Source: Deltaproteobacteria bacterium
GTDB lineage: Bacteria > Desulfobacterota > Desulfomonilia > UBA1062
Length of the DNA stretch: 64,000 nucleotides
Assembly: GCA_029547185.1 (NCBI GenBank)
Contig: JAKPPU010000145.1
Coordinates: forward strand, 1 to 64,000
Reading direction: 5' to 3'
Below the pieces are notes generated by a model. The model ran no database searches. It saw only the letters and a program-made list of their open reading frames with translations, and was not told the origin of the DNA. Made by a program: the position numbers and the translations under genes. Below, piece after piece: positions 1-11,078 of this stretch (position 1 is the first letter of the stretch; each line of letters starts with the position of its first letter).

Positions 1-97
1 CCCTTTCATTATCGATGAGGGTCACAACAATAGGCACCTTTTCCTTCCGGGCTTGATTGAGGAATTGGTCCTGAACATTAAATACAACTTTACCCAT
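1..97 (-). CDS. hfq: RNA chaperone Hfq (N-terminal part, runs off the window edge)
   Basis: Reading the minus strand from the ATG at 97 gives about 32 residues beginning MGKVVFNVQDQFLNQARKEK and continuing into a VPIVVTLIDNE stretch. This is the Sm1 start of Hfq: a QDQFLN helix, then the K-x-P-V-x-V strand. Hfq is a hexameric Sm-like RNA chaperone that helps small RNAs pair with mRNA in the cytoplasm. The start is set by a strong Shine-Dalgarno (AAGGAGGTT, minus strand, 101-109). The rest of the gene lies outside the window. It is divergent from ligA, with about 150 bases of AT-rich DNA between them. Only the N-terminus is visible, so the assignment rests on that motif. Confidence 0.85.
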   Translation of the reverse strand, partial: MGKVVFNVQDQFLNQARKEKVPIVVTLIDNER

Positions 98-2275
<2,178 letters not shown>

Positions 2276-2279
2276 CAAT

Positions 2280-2552
2280 ATGAAGGCATTCTCTCTGAAA
2301 ATTTATGGAAGGGTCCAGGGCGTCTGGTTCCGGGCCTCGACGAAGGAGCAGGCTCAGCGATTGGGGGTGTCGGGCTGGGTCAGGAACAGCGCCGACGGTG
2401 CTGTGGAGGCTTTTATCCAGGGCAGCCAAAGGGCGGTGGATGAGCTCCTTGAGTGGTGCAGACAAGGTCCTCCAGGTGCACACGTTGAACGGGTGGATGT
2501 TGAAGAGGCCGTTGTGGCTGACGAGATGAAGGGCTTTGCCATACGGTATTGA
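2280..2552 (+). CDS. acyP: Acylphosphatase
   Basis: This 90-residue protein has the acylphosphatase fold signature. GRVQGVWFRA contains the phosphate-binding loop and catalytic Arg, and GWVRNSADGAVEA contains the catalytic Asn. The enzyme hydrolyses acyl phosphates such as acetyl phosphate or carbamoyl phosphate in the cytoplasm. It begins 4 bases after the ligA stop and is probably co-transcribed with it. Length and motifs are standard. Confidence 0.95.
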   Translation: MKAFSLKIYGRVQGVWFRASTKEQAQRLGVSGWVRNSADGAVEAFIQGSQRAVDELLEWCRQGPPGAHVERVDVEEAVVADEMKGFAIRY

Positions 2553-2608
2553 GAACCATCGGAATCCATCGACACGTAAGATCGAGGAAGCCTGATGATA
2601 TTTTAGAC

Positions 2609-2635
2609 TTGCATGAATGCAGAGTTTGGTATAAG
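2609..2635 (+). promoter_or_regulatory. Possible sigma-70 promoter for the rpsF operon
   Basis: TTGCAT (2609-2614) and TATAAG (2630-2635) are separated by 15 bases, and TGG immediately precedes the -10, giving an extended -10 character. The element lies 55 bases before the rpsF start. The spacing is short, so this is only a candidate. Confidence 0.35.
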
Positions 2636-2690
2636 AGAACCTCGCTCCTTGCTCCGAACACAGGGGCTATTAATCCACAAGGAGGATAGT

Positions 2691-3065
2691 ATGAATCTCT
2701 ATGAGATGATGTTTATCCAGAATCCGGACATCGGGGAAGAAGACCAGGGAAAGCTCCTCTCAAGGCTTACCTCCACCATTTCCAAGTACGGCGGAGAGGT
2801 TATCAGGATCGACGATCAGGGTATAAAGAGCCTTGCGTACAAGATCGAAAAGCAGCCCAGAGGCCGTTATTTTCTCGGATATCTCGAGGGGCCGGGATCG
2901 ATGATTCCCGAGATCGAACGTTTCTTGAGGCTCGATGAGAATGTCATGCGCTTCGTGGTCATCAAGCTCGATCGTCACGTCAAGAAGGAAGACTTACTTC
3001 CCAAGCCTGCCGTTGAAGCGACAGAGCCCGCAGCAGAGCCCAAAGGAGAGGAGGCCGGAGAATAA
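2691..3065 (+). CDS. rpsF: 30S ribosomal protein S6
   Basis: S6 is a small-subunit ribosomal protein that binds 16S rRNA together with S18. The start is the ATG at 2691, placed by the strong Shine-Dalgarno AAGGAGG just upstream. An upstream in-frame ATG at 2613 would add unrelated residues. The protein has 124 residues, with the family opening [12 protein letters not shown] and the central QPRGRY(F)LGYLEG region. The last 20 or so residues form an acidic Glu/Ala/Pro tail. rpsR follows after one base. Confidence 0.97.
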   Translation: MNLYEMMFIQNPDIGEEDQGKLLSRLTSTISKYGGEVIRIDDQGIKSLAYKIEKQPRGRYFLGYLEGPGSMIPEIERFLRLDENVMRFVVIKLDRHVKKEDLLPKPAVEATEPAAEPKGEEAGE

Positions 3066-3066
3066 T

Positions 3067-3318
3067 ATGCAGCAGAACAGACCGTCAAACCCAAGAACGA
3101 GGACGTATTATAAGAGGAAGACATGCAGGTTCTGTGAGGATAAGAACATCAAGATCGACTATAAGAATGTCGGATTGCTTCAGAATTTCATCACGGAACG
3201 TGGCAAGATGCTTCCGAGGCGGATCACCGGCACCTGCTCACGGCATCAAAGAGAGCTGACCATCGAGATCAAGAGGGCCAGGATCATGGCGCTCTTGCCC
3301 TATACCGTACACGACTGA
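3067..3318 (+). CDS. rpsR: 30S ribosomal protein S18
   Basis: S18 is an 83-residue small-subunit protein that partners S6. The core [16 protein letters not shown] is followed by [19 protein letters not shown] and a basic C-terminus, a clear family match. The retained CxxC pair marks a C+ (probably zinc-binding) S18 paralogue. The ATG at 3067 sits one base after the rpsF stop, so translation is almost certainly coupled. Longer upstream frames overlap rpsF and are not S18-like. Confidence 0.97.
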   Translation: MQQNRPSNPRTRTYYKRKTCRFCEDKNIKIDYKNVGLLQNFITERGKMLPRRITGTCSRHQRELTIEIKRARIMALLPYTVHD

Positions 3319-3322
3319 GCCC

Positions 3323-4243
3323 ATGCCTCTCAAGGCAGGAAGCCAAAAGACCCTGTGGATTTTCAACGGGGTCTTTCTTTTTCTGTGTTTCCTCATGATC
3401 ACGGCAACTGAGGAAGCGCTTCCCTTCCTCCTCTGTCTGCCCGGACTCTATTCCATCATGTCCTATCGTCAGACCAGTCGTACGATCGCGCTCGCTCTTG
3501 CGCTGGCGCCCTCGCTCCTGATCTTTGTCCCCGGGCTTATGGTGGGCGCGGTGCTCTATCTGTGCCTCATAGGATGCGGCATCGTTCTTCACAAACTCAT
3601 CGACAAAGGCTGGATAGGCCTCGCGGTATTCATTCCCGCCTGCATGATATTCGGTCTGTGCGTGCTCGGCATCTCCTTTGCGGCATATCAGAAGGGCCTC
3701 ACGAGCCAGGCCATGATCGCCGAGTGGGTGAGAGACCTCATGGACCAGGTGGCATCGGTCTATACCAAGACTCTTTCACCGAAGGTGCTCGACGAGTTCA
3801 GGCTGACCAGGCCCGTGATGGAATCCCGGTTCGTTCAGCTCTTCTGGGGGATCAGCGGGTCCTTCATCTTGAGCATCATGTGGCTGAACCTCCTCATCGC
3901 GTCGAGGGTGAGAGCGGTGAAGGTCCGTACGTGGAAAAGCCCTGACTGGATGGTCGTTTTCTTCATTCTGGCAAGCGCTCTCGTCCTGGTCCAGCATGAT
4001 CTCATGCACACGATCGGGCTCAATCTCCTGATCGTCGTATCGCAGATATATTTCTTCCAGGGCCTGGCCATCGTGGCCACCGCCGCGGTGGAACTCAACT
4101 GGTCAAGGCTCATAAGGTGGGTTATTTACTTATTGATTTTGAGCCAGATATATATAATGATTGGCGTTGCTGCTCTTGGTCTGTTCGATACCTGGTTCAA
4201 TTTCAGGGAGATGATAAGAAATAAAAAAGGAGATGTAACATGA
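3323..4243 (+). CDS. DUF2232 (YybS-like) integral membrane protein
   Basis: A 306-residue hydrophobic protein with about seven to eight transmembrane segments, at about residues 10-45, 55-95, 97-120, 170-195, 208-235 and 240-290. Family and place match DUF2232/YybS proteins, which sit between rpsR and rplI in many bacteria, especially deltaproteobacteria. The function is not established; the fold resembles small-molecule ECF-type S components, so transport is a guess. Its stop overlaps the rplI start (ATGA, 4240-4243), consistent with one ribosomal-protein operon. Confidence 0.85.
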   Translation: MPLKAGSQKTLWIFNGVFLFLCFLMITATEEALPFLLCLPGLYSIMSYRQTSRTIALALALAPSLLIFVPGLMVGAVLYLCLIGCGIVLHKLIDKGWIGLAVFIPACMIFGLCVLGISFAAYQKGLTSQAMIAEWVRDLMDQVASVYTKTLSPKVLDEFRLTRPVMESRFVQLFWGISGSFILSIMWLNLLIASRVRAVKVRTWKSPDWMVVFFILASALVLVQHDLMHTIGLNLLIVVSQIYFFQGLAIVATAAVELNWSRLIRWVIYLLILSQIYIMIGVAALGLFDTWFNFREMIRNKKGDVT

Positions 4244-4692
4244 AGGTAGTGTTGCTGGAAAGCATAGAAGGCATAGGTTCCGTGGGACAAGAAGTTAAGG
4301 TCAAAGACGGGTATGCGAGGAACTTCCTGATCCCCAAAGGCCTAGCATTGATGGCGTCTGACAGCAATATCAAGGCGTTCAAGGATAAGATACAGGCCAA
4401 GATCAGATCAGAGGCGAAATCCAAGGAGCATGCACAGAAGTTTGCTCAGGAGCTTGAGTCAACCGTTCTGAAGTTCTCCGTCAAGACCGGCCAGGAGGGA
4501 AAACTCTTCGGCTCCATCACGAGCTCAAACATATACGACGCACTCAAGGAAAAGGGCTTCGAGGTGGACAAGAAAAAGATCGTTCTCCCCGAGCCGATCC
4601 GGCACATCGGCACCCACCAGGTGGTAGTACGGCTCTATCCGGGTGTAACAGCCAGTCTCAAGGTTGAGGTGAATGCCGAAAACGAGGAATAG
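4240..4692 (+). CDS. rplI: 50S ribosomal protein L9
   Basis: L9 is a two-domain large-subunit protein binding 23S rRNA near the L1 stalk. The N-terminal signature LGxVGxxVxVKxGYARNFLxP is present as GIGSVGQEVKVKDGYARNFL. It is followed by the long connecting helix (residues about 45-75) and the C-terminal domain (KTGQEGKLFGSIT). It has 150 residues, the normal length. It overlaps DUF2232 by four bases upstream and ends 4 bases before the preferred dnaB start. Confidence 0.97.
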   Translation: MKVVLLESIEGIGSVGQEVKVKDGYARNFLIPKGLALMASDSNIKAFKDKIQAKIRSEAKSKEHAQKFAQELESTVLKFSVKTGQEGKLFGSITSSNIYDALKEKGFEVDKKKIVLPEPIRHIGTHQVVVRLYPGVTASLKVEVNAENEE

Positions 4693-4696
4693 TCCC

Positions 4697-6046
4697 ATGG
4701 AATCGTCTTCCGCTGTCCTGCCTCACAACAAGGAAGCGGAAGAATTCATCCTGGGGGGAGTGCTGCTCGAGAACTCTTCCCTCGATATCATCTGCGAGAT
4801 CATCTCGCCGGAAGATTTCTATACAGAGCGGCATCGCATTATCTATGAGGAAATGCTGGGGCTCATGGATAAGGCCCTGCCCATCGACCTGGTTTCACTC
4901 ACCGAGGCTGTCGAGGCCAAGGGCAAGCAGGACAAGGTCGGCGGTGCGAGCTATATCGCCCAGCTTGCCGATCGCATCCCCACGACGGCCAACATCGAAT
5001 ACTATGCCAGACTCATCAGGGAAAAGGCAATATTGAGGTCCCTCATCATCGGCGCCGGCGAGATCATCAAAACCGCCAGGACGCCGGGAGAAGAAGTCCC
5101 CGGAGTGCTCGAATACGCGGAACAGATCGTCTTCGATATCAACAGGCAGCTCAAGAACAAACGGGGGGGGCTCATCAAGATCGGGGTTCCGATACAGGAC
5201 ATGTATCACAACCTCGGCAGGATGGCCAAGGGCGAGATCGACGAGGGGGTCGTTCCGACCGGGTTCATCGATCTCGACAACCAGCTGCTGGGTGGCCTTC
5301 ATCCCTCCGATCTCGTCATCATCGCCGGGCGTCCGTCCATGGGCAAAACCTCACTTGCAATGAACATAGCCCAATACGTCGCAGTCACGGAGCAGTTGAA
5401 TGTCGCGGTGTTCTCGCTCGAGATGGGGATCGACCAGCTCGTTCTCAGAATGCTCGCATCTGAGGCGCTCATCAACCAGAGCCTGGTGAGATCGGCGTCG
5501 TCCCTGTCACTTCTCAAGAAAGAAGACTGGAGCAGGCTCCTGAATGCATCGGGGGTTCTCTCCGATGCGCCGCTGTACATCGATGACACGCCGGGCATCT
5601 CTCCCATGGAGATCCGCGGCAAGCTGAGGAGGCTGGCCGCCCAGGAAGACTTGAAGCTCGTCGTGATCGATTATCTCCAGCTCATGACCGCATCGAGAAC
5701 CAGGTCCGATTCCCGTGAGCAGGAAATATCCGAAATCTCACGCAGCTTGAAGGCGATCGCCAAGGAGTTCAAAATACCCATCATTGCTTTGAGCCAGCTC
5801 AACCGGAGGGTCGAGGAGAGGCAGAACAAGCGCCCTCAAATGGCAGACCTGCGCGAGTCCGGGGCGATAGAGCAGGATGCGGATATCATCTGCTTCATAT
5901 ACAGGGATGAAGTCTACAACCCCGATACGCCCGACAAGGGCATCGCAGAGCTCATCGTTGCCAAGCACCGCAACGGCCCGACAGGTGAGATAAAGCTGGC
6001 CTGGAGGCCCGAGCTCACGAGATTCGATTCTTTATCAAACCGATGA
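4697..6046 (+). CDS. dnaB: Replicative DNA helicase DnaB
   Basis: DnaB is the hexameric helicase that unwinds DNA at the fork. The N-terminal DnaG-interacting domain (residues about 1-110) opens with LPHNKEAEEFILGG. The RecA-like C-terminal domain carries Walker A GRPSMGKTS, Walker B VVIDYLQLM, and the SQLNRRVE/RPQMADLRESG motifs. I prefer the ATG at 4697 (449 residues), preceded by GAGGAA at good spacing. An in-frame ATG at 4673 overlaps the rplI end and cannot be excluded. It closes the S6-S18-L9-DnaB block. Confidence 0.95.
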   Translation: MESSSAVLPHNKEAEEFILGGVLLENSSLDIICEIISPEDFYTERHRIIYEEMLGLMDKALPIDLVSLTEAVEAKGKQDKVGGASYIAQLADRIPTTANIEYYARLIREKAILRSLIIGAGEIIKTARTPGEEVPGVLEYAEQIVFDINRQLKNKRGGLIKIGVPIQDMYHNLGRMAKGEIDEGVVPTGFIDLDNQLLGGLHPSDLVIIAGRPSMGKTSLAMNIAQYVAVTEQLNVAVFSLEMGIDQLVLRMLASEALINQSLVRSASSLSLLKKEDWSRLLNASGVLSDAPLYIDDTPGISPMEIRGKLRRLAAQEDLKLVVIDYLQLMTASRTRSDSREQEISEISRSLKAIAKEFKIPIIALSQLNRRVEERQNKRPQMADLRESGAIEQDADIICFIYRDEVYNPDTPDKGIAELIVAKHRNGPTGEIKLAWRPELTRFDSLSNR

Positions 6047-6132
6047 GCCGGCCATTTTTACGCCTGCATAATAAGGAATACGAGATCGCTCCGCAGCAAT
6101 GGGCTTGAACGAATGGCAGTATGGAGCGCGTG

Positions 6133-6894
6133 CTACAGCTTCCTCTTCCTCATGGGGTAATTATGCGAGATGTGGATGTCTTCGGCGAGGATTTCCTGCT
6201 CTCTTTCAATGGCGTCCCTGATCCGTCTCAAGGACCGAACTTCTATCTGCCGCACGCGCTCTCTGGTAATTCCGATCTCCTTGGCGATGTCCTTGAGCGT
6301 TGCCGGAGGATCGTTGAAAAATCGCTTTTCTATGATGAAAACCTCCCGCTTCGAGAGAATGGGCGGATCTGACGCCAGGAGCCTCAGGAGGTAGGTGCGG
6401 CGCTCCTTGTGGGCATAGCAGTCATCCTGGTCAGGACCCTGGTACAGGAGATGGTCGAGGAGGCATTCTTCGTTGGCATCGGCATCTCCGGAAATGCAGC
6501 TGTTTAAGGATATCAGCCCCTTTGCGTGGGTGAGCCTCCCGGTATGGATCTGGTAGCTCTTATGAATGAAGTTTTTGATGTAGGCCTTTATCCACCAGAT
6601 GGCGTAGCATATGAATCGGACGCCCATGTCAGGGTCGAAGCGGTTCAATGCCTTGACCAGCCCCATGTTCCCTTCCTGAATGATCTCAAGCGGCCCATAT
6701 CCGAGATGGAAATACGACTGCGCGATCTTCACGACAAAGCGAAGATTCGAGGTAATCAGCCTCTGGCCTGCCTTGATATCCCCATTGCGGTATCTTCGTG
6801 CGAGGTCAATCTCTTCGTCGGGGGAAAGGAGAAAATAGTCCTTGATTTTTCTGGTATACAGTTCGAAATCAGAACAAGAGTATTTACTCCCCAT
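6133..6894 (-). CDS. RpoH-like alternative sigma factor (sigma-70 family)
   Basis: A 253-residue sigma-70 family protein. Region 2 is clear: LITSNLRFVVKIAQSY, the core-binding EIIQEGNMGLVKALNRFDP, and the -10 recognition part RFICYAIWWIKAYI. Region 4 holds a helix-turn-helix (TLKDIAKEIGITRERVRQIE). There is no region 1.1. Length and architecture match heat-shock sigma factors (RpoH, sigma-32) and their deltaproteobacterial relatives; RpoH boxes were not checked residue by residue, so it could be another group 3 sigma factor. A GAGAGGG Shine-Dalgarno precedes the start. It is convergent with dnaB and divergent from the following methyltransferase. Confidence 0.8.
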   Translation of the reverse strand: MGSKYSCSDFELYTRKIKDYFLLSPDEEIDLARRYRNGDIKAGQRLITSNLRFVVKIAQSYFHLGYGPLEIIQEGNMGLVKALNRFDPDMGVRFICYAIWWIKAYIKNFIHKSYQIHTGRLTHAKGLISLNSCISGDADANEECLLDHLLYQGPDQDDCYAHKERRTYLLRLLASDPPILSKREVFIIEKRFFNDPPATLKDIAKEIGITRERVRQIEVRSLRRIRDAIEREQEILAEDIHISHNYPMRKRKL

Positions 6895-7051
6895 AGAACC
6901 CTCTCAAAAAGAAAAAAGACCTTATCATGTTACCCGAGGCCTTTGATGGATGTCAAGCAGAATATGAGAAACATTGAGGATGTCAGGCTTGAGAGATCTC
7001 TTGCGGAAGAGATGCTTTTCCCGATATAGGGGTCCATGGAAATCTGATGAA

Positions 7052-8347
7052 ATGACAACCGATACATATACCGTAACCATCGATTCCCTGTCTTATGGGG
7101 GCAGGGGGGTTGGAAGAAGGAAAGACGGAAAGATCGTCTTCGTGCCCATGGTTCTTCCCGGCGAGACGGTCTGCGTCCGCACGGACAGGGAACGCCCTTC
7201 GTACTGCAGCGCCGATCTGGTCGAAGTGCTTGAAAGATCGCCCGAACGCATCGACCCCGAGTGCGGCATCTTTTCGGTCTGCGGAGGATGCGACTGGCAG
7301 CACATGTCGTATCCGGCCCAGGTATACTGGAAGGATGCCATTCTCAAGAGCGAGATCGCACGCGGGGAAGACAGCGGAACGTTCCAGCAGCAAAGCCCCT
7401 TTCCCTCCGGCAGGATCTACGGATACCGCGGGCATGCCATCCTCCAGTGCGGCTGCAAGCCTGGCCTGAGGCTCGGCTTCTTCAGGAAGCGGACCAACAG
7501 CATCGTGGAGTTCGATCAGTGCCCTGTGCTCGGCAGCAGGGTGCAGGAGATTGCAGGCGGCTTGAAAGCCATCCTGCACGAGCACCCTGTCCCCGGCATC
7601 TCTTCCGTTGAGATCCACGCTCCACAAGAAGAGAGCATCATCCTTGTCAAAGGCGAAGGCCTCGAAAAAAAGAGGGCGTTGAGCCTTATGGAAAGGTTAT
7701 ACAAGGACCTCGGCCTTGCCGGTATTTCCTTTGCCGTCATGAACGGACGCCGGAGAAGCGATCACGTGATCGGCCGGCGGTTCTGCAGATACTCCCTCGA
7801 TGTCGGCGGAAACACGGTCGAACTGTCGAGCACGTTCGGCGGATTCATCCAGGCAAACCTCGAGGTCAACTCGGCCCTTGTCGAACATGTCGCATCCCTG
7901 GCCCGGGGTGCGAGGAGCATCCTCGATCTCTACAGCGGGAGCGGAAATTTCAGCATCCCCCTTGCCAGGGTAGCGGAGAAGGTCACAGCCGTCGAGAAAA
8001 GCGGCAGGCTCGTATCGTCGGGCAGGATAAGCGCGAAGAAGAACAGGGTCGATAACGTACGTTTCCTGGCGATGGATGCACTCGAGGCAGCCCGATCGAT
8101 CGGGCATGACAGGAGCGATTTCGATACCGTCGTCCTCGACCCTCCGAGGGAGGGCGCAAAGGACGTTTCCGGATATCTGCCCGCGATAGGGCCTTCGCGC
8201 ATCATCTACGTCTCCTGCAATCCGAGCACCCTGGCAAGGGATGTGAAGCTGCTGAGAGAGGCCGGATACGCCTTGAAGAATATCAGGATGTTCGATATGT
8301 TTCCGCAAACCTACCACATCGAATCCGTCGCATATCTCGAACGATAA
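7052..8347 (+). CDS. RNA (uracil-5-)-methyltransferase, RlmD/RumA-type (TrmA family)
   Basis: A 431-residue SAM-dependent methyltransferase that probably makes m5U in rRNA (RlmD/RlmC type) or tRNA. An N-terminal TRAM domain (residues 1-60) is followed by an iron-sulfur cluster motif, with cysteines in ECGIFSVCGGCDWQH plus a fourth in FDQCPVL. The Rossmann methyltransferase domain follows (ILDLYSGSGNFSIPLA), with VVLDPPREGA and the catalytic cysteine in YVSCNPSTLARD. The start at 7052 gives the expected TRAM beginning; an upstream in-frame ATG at 6974 adds basic unrelated residues. The exact uridine target cannot be told from sequence alone. Confidence 0.88.
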   Translation: MTTDTYTVTIDSLSYGGRGVGRRKDGKIVFVPMVLPGETVCVRTDRERPSYCSADLVEVLERSPERIDPECGIFSVCGGCDWQHMSYPAQVYWKDAILKSEIARGEDSGTFQQQSPFPSGRIYGYRGHAILQCGCKPGLRLGFFRKRTNSIVEFDQCPVLGSRVQEIAGGLKAILHEHPVPGISSVEIHAPQEESIILVKGEGLEKKRALSLMERLYKDLGLAGISFAVMNGRRRSDHVIGRRFCRYSLDVGGNTVELSSTFGGFIQANLEVNSALVEHVASLARGARSILDLYSGSGNFSIPLARVAEKVTAVEKSGRLVSSGRISAKKNRVDNVRFLAMDALEAARSIGHDRSDFDTVVLDPPREGAKDVSGYLPAIGPSRIIYVSCNPSTLARDVKLLREAGYALKNIRMFDMFPQTYHIESVAYLER

Positions 8348-8402
8348 ATGCCCCCTTGAAGGCTGATTTTTATTCTAGACAAAATGAGAAGCAGATGAGT
8401 AT

Positions 8403-9260
8403 ATGACGTTGATGATTTTCGGAATCGTCTGTAAAGAAGACAACAAAGACGCCCTCGCCCTCTCAAGCCGGGTCCGTGAATGGATCGTCGAAAGGGGATA
8501 CGACTGCCTCGTTGAAGACCACGTGGCCGATTACATCGGGATCGGTCATACCGCACCCCCGTGGGAAAAGGCGGATATCCTCATCGCCATAGGCGGAGAC
8601 GGGACGTTCTTGAGAGCAATCTGGGTATCGGCCAAGCGGGGCATCCCCATCCTCGGTGTGCACATGGGATATCTCGGCTTCCTCACCGAGGTGACCGAAG
8701 ACGAGGTTTATACAGCCCTCGAAGCCGTTCTCTCGGGAAATTATGTCAAGGAGGAGAGGACCATGTTCGAGTCCACCCTAGTCCGGGGCGGCCGAACAGT
8801 CATGTCCCAGCACGTTCTCAACGATGTCGTGATCAACAAGAGCGCGCTGGCGCGGATCATTGACATCGAGGTGTGGACCAATTCGACCTTCATCACCTGC
8901 TATCGCGCGGATGGATTGATCGTCTCAACACCCACCGGCTCGACCGCCTACAACCTCGCGACCGGGGGGCCCATCGTTCATCCGAACGTCCAGGCGATCA
9001 TCCTCACCCCCATCTGTCCCCATGTTCTCTCGAACAGGAGCATCGTTCTCCCCGATTCCCAGGAGGTTACCATTTTCGTGAGATCCGGAAAGGGTTCGGA
9101 GGACATCTACCTAACCCTGGACGGACAGAGAGGATTTCCCTTAAAGGCTGGAGATAAGCTCATCGTGAAACGAGGCGAGCACAAGGCCATCATCCTGCGG
9201 TTTCCGCAGAGGGACTACTTCGAGATCCTGAGAACCAAGCTGAGTTGGCAGGAGAGATGA
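8403..9260 (+). CDS. nadK: NAD kinase
   Basis: NadK phosphorylates NAD+ to NADP+. The 285-residue protein has the catalytic GGDG motif (residues 64-67, in IAIGGDGTFL), then LNDVVI and DGLIVSTPTGSTAYNLATGG, which bind nucleotide, and the C-terminal PICPHVLSNR strand. A second ATG at 8412 is also possible and would remove three residues. The stop overlaps the recN start by four bases, so the two are translationally coupled, a common arrangement. Confidence 0.95.
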   Translation: MTLMIFGIVCKEDNKDALALSSRVREWIVERGYDCLVEDHVADYIGIGHTAPPWEKADILIAIGGDGTFLRAIWVSAKRGIPILGVHMGYLGFLTEVTEDEVYTALEAVLSGNYVKEERTMFESTLVRGGRTVMSQHVLNDVVINKSALARIIDIEVWTNSTFITCYRADGLIVSTPTGSTAYNLATGGPIVHPNVQAIILTPICPHVLSNRSIVLPDSQEVTIFVRSGKGSEDIYLTLDGQRGFPLKAGDKLIVKRGEHKAIILRFPQRDYFEILRTKLSWQER

Positions 9261-10894
9261 TAGAATTCCTGAAGATCTCTTCCATGGCAGTCTTTGACGA
9301 GGTCGAGATCGAGTTCAAGCAGGGGCTGAACTGCATGACCGGTGAGACCGGTGCGGGCAAATCCCTCGTTCTCGGGGCCCTGATGCTGCTCATGGGGTCG
9401 AAGGCAAGCCAGGACATGGTCCGGCCGGGTGCGGGCAAGGCGAGCATCGAGGCTCTCTTCAGCATCTCCGGCAAGCAGGTAGTCCTTCGGCGCGAGATCT
9501 ACCCGACCGGCTCGAGCCGGTGCTACATCGACGGCAGGCTCGCCACAGTCGCCAATCTGGAAGAATTCTCGTCAGGCCTGATCACGATCTACGGGCAGCA
9601 TGAATACCAGGACCTCCTGAGCCCTGCACAGCAGATGGCCATTCTCGAGGATCTCGCAGATATGTCCCGGGATGAGGTGCAGGGAGCCTATGATGCCCTG
9701 GAAAAGGCTGCGGCGTTCCTCAAAGAGCTCGAGGGAAAGGTCGAGCAGTGCAGGCAGGAAAGGGATGACCTCCTCTATGCGCTCGGCGAGCTCAAGTCCA
9801 TGGAGATATTCGAGGGCCTCGAAGAGGAGCTCGCCTCCGAGCTCAACCGCGCCCATGGGGCCGCCGAGCTGAAGAGGTGCGCGCATCTCGCCGAGGACGT
9901 TCTCTACTCGGGGGCCTCCTCGGTCGTGGAGCTCGTATCCCAGGCCAGGGATTATATATCGAAGGTCGCATCCGTGGACCGGCAGGTGGAGCCCATTGCC
10001 CAGTCACTGGGCGATATCGTGGCTCAGGTGGAAGACATAAGCATGTGCTTAAGGGAGAAGACATCGAAGTATGAGTACGACCCGGAGGCGATCGATATCC
10101 TCGAGGAGAAGCTCCATTTTCTCCAGGACCTCAAACGAAAGCACCGGACCGATGAGTACGGGCTCATCGTTCTTAAGGAAGACCTCGAAAAACGCCTTGC
10201 CTTGAGCGAAGATTCCGGCCATGCGATTAACCAGGCCCGGGAGGATGCCGCACGTGCTGCCCGAAGGTACCGGGACCTCGTCCGGGATTTCCTCGAAAGG
10301 CGGCAGGCCTTCTCGACGGCATTCTGCGAAAAGATCAACAGCGATCTCGAGGCGCTGGGTATGCCCGGGGCCGAGTTCAAGGTGGGCCAGCTCGATCTTT
10401 CCCAGCTGGACGAGCTCATGACCGACAGCAGAGGAGCGGCCGCTCCTCCCGGGTCGCTCCTCAAGGGAGAATTCCTCATATCGACGAATGTGGGGCACAA
10501 ATCCCTGCCCCTGGCAAAGATCGCATCCGGCGGCGAGCTGAGCCGCATCATGCTCGCCATAAAGGTCCAGCAGAAAACGGCGCAGGAGGGCACGCTGCTC
10601 TTCGACGAGATCGATTCGGGCATAAGCGGCCAGACTGCCCTCATCATCGCGAACCGGCTCAAAGAGCTCTCGGGGCGCGCCCAGTCCATCGTCGTGTCCC
10701 ATCTCCACCAGGTCGCTTCGGTAGCCGATTCCCATTTCGTCATATCGAAGAGCGTTTCGGACGGAACCACGAATTCCACGGTACGGGAAGTTGCCGGCAT
10801 GGACAGGGTCCTCGAGCTGGCACGGATGATGGGAGGCGAATCTCCCAGCCAGGCGGTGATCGAGCATGCAAAGGAGCTCGTCGGCCTGCAGTGA
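9257..10894 (+). CDS. recN: DNA repair protein RecN
   Basis: RecN is an SMC-like ATPase acting in double-strand break repair. The 545-residue protein starts MIEFLKISSMAVFDEVEIEF and has Walker A GETGAGKSL (about residues 29-37). A long coiled-coil middle (about 155-370) contains the helical hairpin tip. The C-terminal ABC signature SGGELSRIMLA is followed by Walker B LFDEIDSGISG and SHLHQVASVAD. The ATG at 9257 with AGGAGAG upstream is preferred over an in-frame TTG at 9245. It overlaps nadK by four bases. Confidence 0.95.
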   Translation: MIEFLKISSMAVFDEVEIEFKQGLNCMTGETGAGKSLVLGALMLLMGSKASQDMVRPGAGKASIEALFSISGKQVVLRREIYPTGSSRCYIDGRLATVANLEEFSSGLITIYGQHEYQDLLSPAQQMAILEDLADMSRDEVQGAYDALEKAAAFLKELEGKVEQCRQERDDLLYALGELKSMEIFEGLEEELASELNRAHGAAELKRCAHLAEDVLYSGASSVVELVSQARDYISKVASVDRQVEPIAQSLGDIVAQVEDISMCLREKTSKYEYDPEAIDILEEKLHFLQDLKRKHRTDEYGLIVLKEDLEKRLALSEDSGHAINQAREDAARAARRYRDLVRDFLERRQAFSTAFCEKINSDLEALGMPGAEFKVGQLDLSQLDELMTDSRGAAAPPGSLLKGEFLISTNVGHKSLPLAKIASGGELSRIMLAIKVQQKTAQEGTLLFDEIDSGISGQTALIIANRLKELSGRAQSIVVSHLHQVASVADSHFVISKSVSDGTTNSTVREVAGMDRVLELARMMGGESPSQAVIEHAKELVGLQ

Positions 10895-10966
10895 AACGAA
10901 AGCTTTCCCGCCACCCGTTCTCCGCATGATGCCGGTCTGCTCAGGCGTGTGCACTCAGGCATGAAG

Positions 10967-10994
10967 TTGTCTTGGGGGAGCGATCCGTTATAAT
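10967..10994 (+). promoter_or_regulatory. Candidate sigma-70 promoter upstream of the acetyltransferase-pmbA-M23 run
   Basis: TTGTCT (10967-10972) and a perfect TATAAT (10989-10994) are separated by 16 bases. They lie in the AT-rich gap between recN and the next gene, which starts at 11079. This would start the unit that continues through pmbA and the M23 peptidase, perhaps to secA and argJ. Confidence 0.55.
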
Positions 10995-11078
10995 GTATTT
11001 AAAACAAGTTTTACGTTTGACATTTTACCTCGTCAATGTTCTATGTATGAAAATTTTCTACGGTGATATGGAATAGAG